A stretch of 64,000 nt of DNA from Bacilli bacterium (GTDB lineage: Bacteria; Bacillota_I; Bacilli_A; RFN20; CAG-288): assembly GCA_022647725.1 (NCBI GenBank), contig JALCLG010000001.1, positions 502,931 through 566,930 on the forward strand. The letters are read 5' to 3'. The translations under genes and the position numbers were made by a program. Below the pieces are notes generated by a model. The model saw nothing but the letters and a program-made list of their open reading frames with translations. It made no database searches and was not told where the DNA came from. Shown piece after piece: positions 9,666 through 17,353 of the stretch; position 1 is the stretch's first letter, and every line of letters starts with the position of its first letter.

Positions 9666-10105
9666 CAGTTCATCCCCCGCTTGGTCAGGATGTAATGGCG
9701 GATGGAGTAGTCCGCCGCCCGATTGAGACGATGGGAGTTGATCCAGGGATACTCCTTGTTGATGCTGACGGCTCTTTCATCCGTCAGGGGTTCAAACCCT
9801 GACAGGATGAACTCTCCCTCCTCATTGACATGGGTGGTGATCAGAGCCTTACGGAACCCTTCGGAGGTAAAGACTTCGCTGACAATATAGACACTGCCAT
9901 CCTTGCCCTTGGAGAAGTACTGCTGGTTGGTGCTCTTGAGATAGCGGTTCAGGGAGTCGATCTTATCAAAGGCAAAGGCACCTTCGCCCTGATAGCTGGC
10001 AACCAGCGACGCCGGTAGGATGATATCGGCTCTGCCATGGGTGCCGGTTAACATAAATGCTACCGGCGTCGCAATCTTCCCGACAATGAGATAACCGTCT
10101 TCCAT
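9665..10105 (-). CDS. hypothetical protein, first gene of the AAA operon
   Basis: I placed the start at the ATG 10105 because AAAGGAGA lies just upstream; a longer frame to 10192 has no such site. The 146-residue soluble product starts MEDGYLIVGKIATPVAF and ends near SIRHYILTKRGMN. It shows mixed strands and helices and no motif I can name. It is translationally coupled to the ribbon-helix-helix gene and heads a unit of four coupled genes ending in the AAA ATPase. The palindrome array lies in its upstream region and may control it. Confidence 0.6.
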   Translation of the reverse strand: MEDGYLIVGKIATPVAFMLTGTHGRADIILPASLVASYQGEGAFAFDKIDSLNRYLKSTNQQYFSKGKDGSVYIVSEVFTSEGFRKALITTHVNEEGEFILSGFEPLTDERAVSINKEYPWINSHRLNRAADYSIRHYILTKRGMN

Positions 10106-10209
10106 GATGGTTCTCCTTTCTTCCTTACGGAAACAGACCGACTGAAAGATACCGGCGGAAGCAAGCCAGCTTCCGCCCAATGTTCCGACCATGCTTCAGA
10201 GAGTAGCAA

Positions 10210-10369
10210 GGTGACATTTCTTGTCACCTTTTTATAGATGAGTCTTAAGGATGGTCTGGCTTACTTAGTCCCTATTTATAAGTGACAGTTTCTGTCACCT
10301 ATAGCAGGGTTCCCTTGACTGCAATTCTGACCTGCTTCTTCCTTGTATATAGGTGACGTTTATTGTCAC
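10210..10369. promoter_or_regulatory. three GTGAC-N7-GTCAC palindromes spaced exactly 71 bp
   Basis: The palindromes are at 10211-10227, 10282-10298 and 10353-10369, with centres at 10219, 10290 and 10361. All share five-base arms and an AT-rich seven-base centre. The third extends to a longer stem (TATATAGGTGAC and its complement). The DNA between them is only weakly similar. They fill the gap between the PARG-like gene and the AAA operon, so they may be operators or iteron-like sites. They could also form RNA hairpins; the first is followed by a T run on the plus strand. Confidence 0.65.
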
Positions 10370-10403
10370 CTATATACAGGAGCGTCTTGTCTCTTAAATT
10401 GCC

Positions 10404-11213
10404 TTACTTCTCGGAAGTATCCGAACTGAGTACCTTCTGGAAAGCCAGATAGTTCTTATCCTCGCCTTGGTGAGACATGATGGCAAACTCCACTGACTTG
10501 AAGGGATAGAGGCGGATGTACATATTCATCAGGTTAGCCACTAATCCCGGGGCGTTGCCGAAGGCACCGCAGCCAAAGGCTCCTAGGATCAGACAGGTAT
10601 TGCCTTCCAGCCAGGCCACATCCAGAATCCGACGGATCCGCGAAGCCATGGTTCCTCGGATTGGTGTGCTGACCGGATTATCACCGTATCTGAGTTCCGG
10701 AGCAGCCGCAGAGAGAACATTGATCTTGAACCACTTCGATTGGGGTAGGAGTCTTGGTTCACTCTCATGGGTCTTGAAGACAACGACATCCGGGGTATAG
10801 ATGACATCATTATTGCCGTAGTTATCCAAGATGCCGTTCTCAAAGTCCCGGCGGTGTCGTTCATAGAAGTCTTCTTCCTTGGCTAAGAGACAGGGATAGA
10901 GGGTTGTCGAACGGCAGAGGGTCTCCTCCTGGGCACCGGCCGAGAAGGGAGCTCCGCCCGGCGTATGGTTGTTGGCGAAGTTGAGGACACAGACCTTCTC
11001 ACCCTTATACTTCTCGGCCGCTGCTAAGGTGGAGATAGGGCTGAGGGTGATCGTGGGATGGCCCTTGGTCTGCTTCACAGCCAACCTCTCCTCTTCCCGG
11101 ATCACCTTCTCACCGGCAATCGACTTCCGGATGGATTCCCGTAAGACAGGATTCGACTGACAAAGAGATAACGTATCCGTCATCACTTCCCGATTGATCT
11201 CATGGTAATTCAT
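10404..11213 (-). CDS. microbial-type poly(ADP-ribose) glycohydrolase-like protein (TIGR02452 family)
   Basis: The 269-residue protein matches the microbial PARG layout. VCVLNFANNHTPGGAPFSAG is followed by the catalytic loop AQEETLCRSTTLYPCL, with the two adjacent glutamates expected in the GGG/QEE signature. The C-terminal macrodomain half has LILGAFGCGAFGNAP and ends in FAIMSHQGEDKNY. Family members hydrolyse ADP-ribose linkages and are recurrent in phage-conflict loci. RBS GAGAGGAT precedes the ATG at 11213, and the gene starts five bases after the upstream acidic protein, so the two form an operon. A second ADP-ribose-binding protein lies at 12956-14056, which suggests a shared theme. Confidence 0.82.
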   Translation of the reverse strand: MNYHEINREVMTDTLSLCQSNPVLRESIRKSIAGEKVIREEERLAVKQTKGHPTITLSPISTLAAAEKYKGEKVCVLNFANNHTPGGAPFSAGAQEETLCRSTTLYPCLLAKEEDFYERHRRDFENGILDNYGNNDVIYTPDVVVFKTHESEPRLLPQSKWFKINVLSAAAPELRYGDNPVSTPIRGTMASRIRRILDVAWLEGNTCLILGAFGCGAFGNAPGLVANLMNMYIRLYPFKSVEFAIMSHQGEDKNYLAFQKVLSSDTSEK

Positions 11214-11218
11214 AAGGG

Positions 11219-11674
11219 TTATCCTCTCTTGTTCTGACCGTTGGCAGAACCGTCATCCGTCGTGTCCGTAAGGAGCTTAGGATCGGCATCCGTCACTCTC
11301 ACATGAACATCGTCCCGCATATCCTGACACATCACCGTATGGTGGAGAAGGACGCCATAGCTCTTAGCCAGCTTGGCTTCTCCTTGAGAGAAGTCCGAGA
11401 GCTTATCGATATCATGGAAAGGATAGAAGATCTTAGCGTTGAACTGCTCTGGGATGCCTTCCAGAAGGTTCGGATCAGGATCCATTCCCTCCTTGAGGGC
11501 CAGAGCCTCTAAGTCCTGGAAGAGAGCAGCCTGCTTCTCCTTAGGGAGCTTGGCAAGGTCTTCCTGGAGCTGACTGTCCTGATAGAGGACAACCAGGGTC
11601 TTGAAGAGTTCATAGAGATCATAGACATCGCCAGCATCATCCGTCGTCTCGGCTTCGACATTCTCGTCGTTCAT
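11219..11674 (-). CDS. acidic hypothetical protein
   Basis: This 151-residue soluble protein is strongly acidic at its N-terminus (ENVEAETTDDAGDVYD) and ends in a polar tail (DDGSANGQNKRG). The middle contains LPKEKQAALFQDLEALALKEG and KIFYPFHDIDKLSDF. I recognise no family. AAAGGAGG lies 11 bases before the start. It is followed after five bases by the PARG-like gene and preceded by a small membrane protein gene, so it is probably the middle gene of that operon. Confidence 0.6.
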   Translation of the reverse strand: MNDENVEAETTDDAGDVYDLYELFKTLVVLYQDSQLQEDLAKLPKEKQAALFQDLEALALKEGMDPDPNLLEGIPEQFNAKIFYPFHDIDKLSDFSQGEAKLAKSYGVLLHHTVMCQDMRDDVHVRVTDADPKLLTDTTDDGSANGQNKRG

Positions 11675-11735
11675 GGGTTTATAACCCTCCTTTGTGTGTC
11701 GGCTCAGCTCAGCTCATCTTGGCTTGTCTCTTCCC

Positions 11736-11912
11736 TTAATGTCGGTTGTAGTTAGCCCCATAGAGTCCAGCAAGGATGAGGAGGATCCAACGGAGGATCA
11801 GACCCAGAAACCCGACAGCAATCTCGCTCTTGTCCCGCATTCGGATAAAGACAGCCACTTCTCCGGCCAGTCCGAAGTTGAAGGCGTAGATGAAGTCCAG
11901 TGCTGTATGCAT
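11736..11912 (-). CDS. small membrane protein (58 aa)
   Basis: The ATG at 11912 is preceded by AAGGAGGACACAGG. The product starts MHTALDFIYAFNFGLAGE, has a charged turn (FIRMRDKSE) and then a strongly hydrophobic segment (VGFLGLILRWILLILAGLYG). It resembles a one- or two-span membrane peptide. The gene precedes the acidic protein and the PARG-like gene by 61 bases on the same strand. I cannot assign a family. Confidence 0.5.
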   Translation of the reverse strand: MHTALDFIYAFNFGLAGEVAVFIRMRDKSEIAVGFLGLILRWILLILAGLYGANYNRH

Positions 11913-12057
11913 CCTGTGTCCTCCTTGGGCGATCGTGACACTAGCTTAGCAGGTCGCCTTTTTCTGACTTCGCCTCGTAGAAGAGGATGGGTCGTTTTGT
12001 CCTTAGTTATCCTTCTTTTAACTGTGGACACGTCCCGTATCGGCGCCGTATCGGCCG

Positions 12058-12094
12058 GCTGAAAAAGACATGGAAAGGGCATGTCTTTTTCAGC
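12058..12094. terminator. 15-bp perfect hairpin with internal T run
   Basis: GCTGAAAAAGACATG (12058-12072) and CATGTCTTTTTCAGC (12080-12094) pair perfectly around a seven-base loop. The A/T runs within the stem make it terminator-like in either direction, though no long T run follows. The surrounding 11913-12186 holds no convincing gene. Another hairpin, GCTAGGGTAG/CTACCCTAGC, lies at 12138-12168. Confidence 0.45.
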
Positions 12095-12186
12095 TATCAT
12101 GAAGCAGGTTAGGAAGATCCCTGCCGGAATGAACGTCGCTAGGGTAGATGAAACGCTGCTACCCTAGCATCGAAAGGAGGTGGCAC

Positions 12187-12327
12187 GTGAGAGAGGATTG
12201 GGAATCTCTCACTGCCTGTCAGCTTGGGAAGTTGGATATCGCCTTCTTCCTGCTGACACATAGAGCTTACGCTTCCAGCAAAAAGAAACCTTTCCGCATG
12301 CGGAAATTCTTGACTTTATTTTTTTAA
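12187..12327 (+). CDS. GTG-started small ORF running into the transposase remnant
   Basis: The SD sequence AAAGGAGGTGGCAC stands directly before the GTG, and a 10-bp hairpin (12138-12168) sits just upstream. The 46-residue product begins with Val-Arg-Glu-Asp-Trp (initiator Met) and ends in KKPFRMRKFLTLFF. The last codons lie in the AT-rich end of the IS remnant, so the original gene was probably cut by that insertion. The good ribosome binding site suggests that a real gene once began here. Confidence 0.35.
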   Translation: MREDWESLTACQLGKLDIAFFLLTHRAYASSKKKPFRMRKFLTLFF

Positions 12328-12888
12328 GGAAATTCCTAGATATCCAGGTAGCCCGGCTCCTGTGATCCCCCGGAAATATCTGCGAGCCCCGACTCCCTGA
12401 TGAAATCGCCGTGGCCGTGGAATTTGTCGTGGACAATGACGGATCCTGGCGATATATGCCCGGCCAATGCCTCGGATATCATCTCGGACGTAGGCTTGCC
12501 CGTGCCCATCACGGCTGCATATGTATTCCCGTACTCATCGATGGCGGCCTCGACGGCAACCTTGTTCCTGCTTATTCCCCTAAGCAAGCGCCAGCCGGGG
12601 CCAGACACCTTGTCATTCTTCGGCACGTCGAAGTATATCTCGTCTATCCACACATGCCCGCTCAGCACAGCCTCCGAGACAAGCGCTCCGAGGCATCGCA
12701 TCATCTTAAGGCGCCACAGATGGGCCGTGTTCTTGTTGATTGCTCCGTACTCATGCTCGGCGATCAGGGTCGCATCGTTCGTGAACTGCACGACGTAGTC
12801 CTCCCACTTTTCCTCTCCCTTCCTGGTCTTTGCCAGCATCGTCAGCACACTGTATCTAGGAATATCTATTTTTTTAAAAAATAACGAC
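12314..12888 (-). mobile_element. decayed IS1595-type element with imperfect inverted ends
   Basis: The segment is bounded by AT-rich imperfect inverted repeats. ATTCCTAGATA (12332-12342) is matched by TATCTAGGAAT (12853-12863), and TTATTTTTTTAA-like runs lie outside both. It contains only the central part of a transposase (12336-12848). The element seems internally shortened, because a full IS1595 transposase needs an N-terminal zinc ribbon and about 300 residues. It splits the macrodomain gene from the PARG-like operon. Confidence 0.6.
12336..12848 (-). pseudogene. IS1595-family transposase, central fragment
   Basis: The 170-residue frame contains GHVWIDEIYFDVPKND (the first DDE-type Asp), RGISRNKVAVEAAIDEYGN and IVHDKFHGHGDFIRES, which match the ISXO2-like catalytic domain of IS1595-family transposases. 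The N-terminal zinc-binding region and the C-terminal part with the last catalytic residue are missing. Start and stop lie at the inverted repeats, so the present frame is probably a chance product of an internally deleted element and not active. Confidence 0.7.
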
Positions 12889-12955
12889 AGCTAACGAAAT
12901 ATCAAAGAATTTTCAATAGTTGTTAAAAAGATATTGAAGGATTATTCTTGACGGT

Positions 12956-14056
12956 CTAATAACGGGCAGAACCCGATTTAGGGGGCAACACCAAATCGTT
13001 CTCGCTGTCGTCAAAGAGCTGCTCTTTGACGCCGAACCTATCGATCAGTTTCTGGTTGATATCATAGATGTCTTCGTCGCGCGGATAATCCTCGAGGGTA
13101 TCCAGATAGAACTCTTCTACCGGTTCAAACTGACTTAAGCCATAGCCAAAGGCAAAGAAACACTGGATAGCCTCGTCATAGGTCATATCCAGGATCAAGA
13201 CGATTAAGAAGAGAAGCTTCTTGGCAGGCTTCGGATAATAATAGGATTCCTGTTCGATCTCCGCTTTGGTTTTTCTCTTGCCTGTCGCTTTGAAAGGCTT
13301 GCCGGATTCCTTTCCGACCTTGGCTTTGGCCTTGCCCTTCCACTTGGACATGGAAGAGGCCGAGACGGAATAGGCACAGAGATCCTCGATGAAGGCCGAT
13401 TCATCCCGGATCTCCGGGATCGGATGCTTGGCTTTGGTTCTCTCCTGGATATAGGTGACCAGATAATCCCAATAGGAGTTCGCCTGACTCTTGGCGATGA
13501 CAATCGGGACATGCGTAATAACGGGGACCCGAGGCCCTGATAAAATACCATAGGACCGCTCACTCTCTAACCGCATGCACATCCGGTTATCCGGCATGTC
13601 GGGATTGGGTAAGACCAGACGGATCAGGAAATCCGGATGCTTAGCCGCAAACTTGCTGGCAACTTTATGGAAGGCTTTGAAGGAGTCCTTCTCTTCATAG
13701 CCATTGGTATCAATGCCTAAGAGAGGCAGTGTCATTTCGGAGGCACCCTCTTTGAGGGCTGCCTCAAAGACGGACAGATAGGAGCGTTTCAATTTGATCT
13801 CTTTGAAATCACGATAGCCATTCGGTAAGACGATATGAAGGATCTTTTTAAAGCCGCTATGATAGCCAGGGGTGATAAAGATATCCCCGACTGCCTTCGG
13901 CTGTCGGGTGATCTCATCTGATAGTTCCGGGCTTTTGCAGGCGGCAAGGAGAGTCTCGGATTCACGGGAAGGAGTCCAATCCTTCCCGGAAATCGGATTG
14001 ACTCCGATGGCTCCGGAAAGCTTACCTAACGGATTATAGACAATTTTAATCGGCAT
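12956..14056 (-). CDS. macrodomain protein with C-terminal helical domain
   Basis: The N-terminal 150-170 residues look like a macrodomain: VGDIFITPGYHSG, ILHIVLPNG, then FEAALKEGASEMTLPLLGID and FKAFHKVASKFAAKHP. Macrodomains bind or process ADP-ribose. A linker of about 100 residues follows, including a Lys-rich basic stretch (WKGKAKAKVGKESGKP). The C-terminal part (about 275-350) reads MTYDEAIQCFFAFGYGLS and DIYDINQKLIDRFG, similar to a small helical appendage found on HTH and conflict-system proteins of gut Firmicutes (from memory). AAGGAGG precedes the ATG at 14056. The gene is the first of the minus-strand block, separated from the PARG operon by the IS remnant. Confidence 0.7.
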   Translation of the reverse strand: MPIKIVYNPLGKLSGAIGVNPISGKDWTPSRESETLLAACKSPELSDEITRQPKAVGDIFITPGYHSGFKKILHIVLPNGYRDFKEIKLKRSYLSVFEAALKEGASEMTLPLLGIDTNGYEEKDSFKAFHKVASKFAAKHPDFLIRLVLPNPDMPDNRMCMRLESERSYGILSGPRVPVITHVPIVIAKSQANSYWDYLVTYIQERTKAKHPIPEIRDESAFIEDLCAYSVSASSMSKWKGKAKAKVGKESGKPFKATGKRKTKAEIEQESYYYPKPAKKLLFLIVLILDMTYDEAIQCFFAFGYGLSQFEPVEEFYLDTLEDYPRDEDIYDINQKLIDRFGVKEQLFDDSENDLVLPPKSGSARY

Positions 14057-14171
14057 GGGTTGCCTCCTTGGAGAAGACCGTTCCTCTTACTCATTGATTG
14101 GAAATAGTATAAACGAGTTATCCAAAGAAGAGGGGAAAGTTCTTATCGTATTGTCTTCTGAAAATGTAAAA

Positions 14172-14245
14172 GTAGTCAAATAGAATTGGCCGGTTCTAAA
14201 AGTGCTATTTATATTTTGACTACAAATAATGACTGCTTTGACTAC
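14172..14245 (+). promoter_or_regulatory. three TTTGACTAC sites upstream of the XRE-kinase operon
   Basis: GTAGTCAAA (14172-14180, inverted) and two direct copies of TTTGACTAC (14215-14223 and 14237-14245, 22 bp apart) lie 58-131 bases before the XRE-phosphotransferase gene. The outer two copies are part of a 13-bp inverted repeat, AAAAGTAGTCAAA. The 22-bp spacing, about two helical turns, fits dimer binding on one face of the DNA. Autoregulation by the XRE domain is a reasonable inference. Confidence 0.55.
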
Positions 14246-14302
14246 TTTTTCATTGTGTCTTGTTTTCTGACCCTCTATGATATGTCTTGGGGGTAGATAG
14301 CA

Positions 14303-16033
14303 ATGGATAACAATCTAATCAGCCGTATAAATTCGCTGCTTCAGGAAAAAGGAATGTCACAAAAACAATTCATCTCCCAAATGTTCCCTTATACCAATAA
14401 TTCCACCCAAAAATACGAAAGTCAGAAATCTAATTTCTCAAAAATGCTTTCAGGTCAGAGAGACTTCCCTCCTAAATATATTCTTCCTATCGAAAGAGTC
14501 TTAGATGTTTCTTGGAGGTATCTCGTCGATGGCGGAGAGCGGGACAAAGACTTTCCGTTAAAAGGACTCCGTTATGCCGCTTTTAAAGGCGGGTATCAGG
14601 ATTTTGAGCTTTTGGGGAAGGAGCTCTCCCATGGTGAATCTGTTATCGAAGCTACGGATGAATATGGGAATTCCGTGCTGGATTATATCTTTGAATATAA
14701 GGCCATTGAGGGACTTCGCTATCTTTATGATAATAAGCTCGTCAGTTTGGATGATCTGTCTGCGGGAAGAGTCTTCAGCTTACGGGGACAGAAGGAATCC
14801 TGCAAAGATGCCTTCCTGTTGGTTTGTGAGAAAGATGATCAGTCGCTTTTCTCAAAGCTCTTTGATTCTTACAGGCTTCTTGGAATGAATGAGAGCAAGG
14901 AAACGGTCTTTACCGATCCGGATGCCGAATCGGCCCTCTTAGAAACACACGAGATCTTTGATTCTCTGCTGACAGAGAAAACATATTCCTTAAAAGAACT
15001 GAATCCGCAGGTGACAAGCAGTACGATCAGCCAAAAAGAGTTCACCGTTTGCAATCCTTATCTAAGTTCCTTATTGACTTATGCTCTCAGGGATGCCAAT
15101 AGATATCAGCAGAGAATAAGAAAGATACTGGAGTTTGGGAAAGCTTTTAATGAGAAACGGATTGGCAGAATTGAGCAAATGACTCCGGGAGAACAAAGTG
15201 ACATCCGCTTAGATGAGAAAGGTAATCTTAGCTGTGCACGGCTGCGGATTGGCAATCTCTTCACCTACCAACTGAACCAGCAGCCCGATATCAGCCTTGA
15301 GCAGACCAAAGCTCTTCAGGTAATCAATGACCAGATTAACTCCGTCAAATTCTTGGAAAAACCGCTGCTGGGAGGATTCTCCGGAAATCAAAGCCGAATC
15401 GTTGATGGTCAAGTCGCCAAGCGAACCACGGGCAATGAAAATGAATATCATTTTCTGCAGCTGATGGCTGACAAAGGCATAAAAGAGATACCTCAGCTTC
15501 TCAAAAAGGAAAAGGGTTTGGATTACTTTACCTATTTTCCCGGCACCAGTGCTTCCTATGTCATTGCTATGCCTATTGAGAAGACCATTCAGGTTGTAAA
15601 ACTACTAAAAACGATAAATAGCATTTCAAAGAAGACTCTTAAGAATGGCAAGGTTTATTGCCATGGCGATCTTTCACCAATGAATGCCGTCTTTCAAGGC
15701 GATACCCTTGTCGGGATCATCGACTGGGACTCTACCTACATAGGAGAAGAATATGAAGACTTCATCTACCTTGCTTGGACCTGGCTCAACATCGGTGACT
15801 TTCTCCGGGATAATACGGCTATCTTGAACGGCCTTTTAAAAATGGTCGAAGCCTACGGAGCAGATTCCGGTTTAAAAAAGAATTTTGTCCAGAAAATGAT
15901 TTCCGTGATGGAGGCCAAACTGTCTCATACTCCCAAAGGTTCTCAGAACTATGTGCGGATCTTCCAATGGGTAGGCTGGAGCGAAGTCTGGGTTAATCTC
16001 ATGAAAGATGAGATTACCAAGAGAATCGGGTAA
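14303..16033 (+). CDS. XRE helix-turn-helix fused to an aminoglycoside-phosphotransferase-like kinase
   Basis: Residues 1-75 form an XRE-type helix-turn-helix (NSLLQEKGMSQKQFISQMFP, then NFSKMLSGQRDFPPKYILPI). A helical middle of about 250 residues follows, resembling ankyrin-like helices (DEYGNSVLDYIFEYKAIEGL). The C-terminal third is an APH/choline-kinase fold: VAKRTTGNENEYHFLQLMAD (possible ATP Lys and Glu), catalytic CHGDLSPMNAVF near residue 452 and metal-binding IIDWDS near 472. A good SD is not obvious; GGGGGTAGATAGC precedes the ATG. The stop overlaps the next start (TAATG). As first gene of a three-gene operon it may regulate it. The substrate is unknown, and antibiotic resistance should not be assumed. 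Confidence 0.8.
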   Translation: MDNNLISRINSLLQEKGMSQKQFISQMFPYTNNSTQKYESQKSNFSKMLSGQRDFPPKYILPIERVLDVSWRYLVDGGERDKDFPLKGLRYAAFKGGYQDFELLGKELSHGESVIEATDEYGNSVLDYIFEYKAIEGLRYLYDNKLVSLDDLSAGRVFSLRGQKESCKDAFLLVCEKDDQSLFSKLFDSYRLLGMNESKETVFTDPDAESALLETHEIFDSLLTEKTYSLKELNPQVTSSTISQKEFTVCNPYLSSLLTYALRDANRYQQRIRKILEFGKAFNEKRIGRIEQMTPGEQSDIRLDEKGNLSCARLRIGNLFTYQLNQQPDISLEQTKALQVINDQINSVKFLEKPLLGGFSGNQSRIVDGQVAKRTTGNENEYHFLQLMADKGIKEIPQLLKKEKGLDYFTYFPGTSASYVIAMPIEKTIQVVKLLKTINSISKKTLKNGKVYCHGDLSPMNAVFQGDTLVGIIDWDSTYIGEEYEDFIYLAWTWLNIGDFLRDNTAILNGLLKMVEAYGADSGLKKNFVQKMISVMEAKLSHTPKGSQNYVRIFQWVGWSEVWVNLMKDEITKRIG

Positions 16034-17351
16034 TGCATATGAAAAAATATTTTTCAACACTGAAAAGCTTCAACTGGAATCTTTTCATTGCTTTATGCCT
16101 CCTGTCTCTCGTTCCTGCCATTTGGCAAACTGTCCGAACCTATCTCGTCACCACAACCGTTTCCACAGCAGCACTGGACGTCATCGGGCAAATGGAATGG
16201 TTTGATCTTATTGATGAGACCATCAAGCGTTCCTGATTGTTCCCCTCTATGCCGTTCTAAGCACCTTCCTAACGGACAGAGAGGCTTTCGGAAAAAATGT
16301 CTTTAAAACCGCATTGATTACTTTCGCACTCTATGGTCTCTTTTCCATCGGGGTCTTCGTCTATGCCCTTCGCCTGGTCTCGTTCATGAATCCAAGTGAG
16401 GTCGATGTTGCTGCTGTTGCAAGCTATCTTCGGCTGGAAACCATTGCCTTTATCATCGGAATCCTTCCTAGCTTTTTCAACGTCGTATTCGTGGTTCTCG
16501 GAAAGTCACGGAACGTCTATGCCTTCCTGGTGATTGGTGCTGTTGTCAGTATTCTTTCCGATCTTGTCATGGTGCCAGCTTATGGCGCTCTGGGTGTCGC
16601 CTATACCAATATCCTTACCAATTCCTTGTTAGCTGTTGCCGGCTTCGTCCTGCTGCTGTTGGAACACAGCATCCATCCCAGCGGATTCCATAAAGCAGAT
16701 CTGCCAATGATTGGCAAATGGGCCAAGATAGGGGCCTTTTCCGGCAGTCAGCAATTTGTCGACAATATCATCTACGCATTGATGATTTGCAAGATGGTCA
16801 ATGCCGTTGCGGAACAGGGAAACTATTGGGTGGCAAACAACTTCATCTGGGGATGGTTGCTTATTCCCATCAGTGCCTTGGCGGAGATCATCCGCAGGGA
16901 TAGCAAAGACGGCTATCTCAATGTCAAAGAGCGTAACTATTATTTCATCATTGCCCTGATTGTCTTAATCTGGGCAGTCACCTTACCTTCCTGGCCTTGG
17001 TTTTTCTCCATGGTGGAGCAGCTGGAAAACGCACAGGAAATCTACCTGATCTGTCTGCGCCTGATTCCCTTCTATGTGGCCTATGCCCTTTGTACCGTTC
17101 CCGATAACCTCTTCATCGGATTAGGAAAAACAAAATACAGTCTTATCAATTCCTTGATTGTAAACATCGTCTACTACGGAATCTTCTATCTTTGCTATCA
17201 CAACGGTCTTATCACGATGACCATGACGATGATCATCCTGATGTTTGGTTTCGGTATGGTCGTTCACTTAGCCATCTCATGGATTGAAGAATGGGTCTTT
17301 CTCAAAAGAGAGAACCTGAAGATCAGTACTCAAAGTAAGAAAGGAGAATAA
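16033..17351 (+). CDS. MATE-like multispan membrane protein, one frameshift
   Basis: The first part (16033-16236, starting MHMKKYFSTLKSFNWNLFIA) and the second part (from about 16224 in another frame) join to a polytopic protein of about 440 residues with 10-12 hydrophobic segments. Adding one C near 16224 restores ETIQAFLIVPLYAVL. Features fit the MATE/polysaccharide-flippase fold: two similar halves, with GALGVAYTNILTNSLLAV in the first and FSGSQQFVDNIIYALM opening the second. The family exports cationic compounds with Na+ or H+. The start overlaps the upstream kinase stop, and the next gene starts two bases after its stop, so all three genes are co-transcribed. Confidence 0.68.
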
Positions 17352-17353
17352 GT

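Noticed and set aside
10200-10390. Possible CRISPR array, because of the regular 71-bp period
   Set aside because: Only short palindromes are conserved; no repeat of 24 bases or more is shared, there are only three units and no cas gene lies nearby.
11694-12062. Plus-strand 122-aa frame
   Set aside because: It lies opposite the small membrane protein gene and has no SD or family features.
12400-12884. Plus-strand frames over the transposase remnant
   Set aside because: The transposase motifs are on the minus strand; the plus frames have no recognisable content.
14303-16033. Aminoglycoside resistance gene
   Set aside because: The kinase fold is fused to an HTH domain and sits in an operon with unrelated genes; no specific resistance family is recognised.
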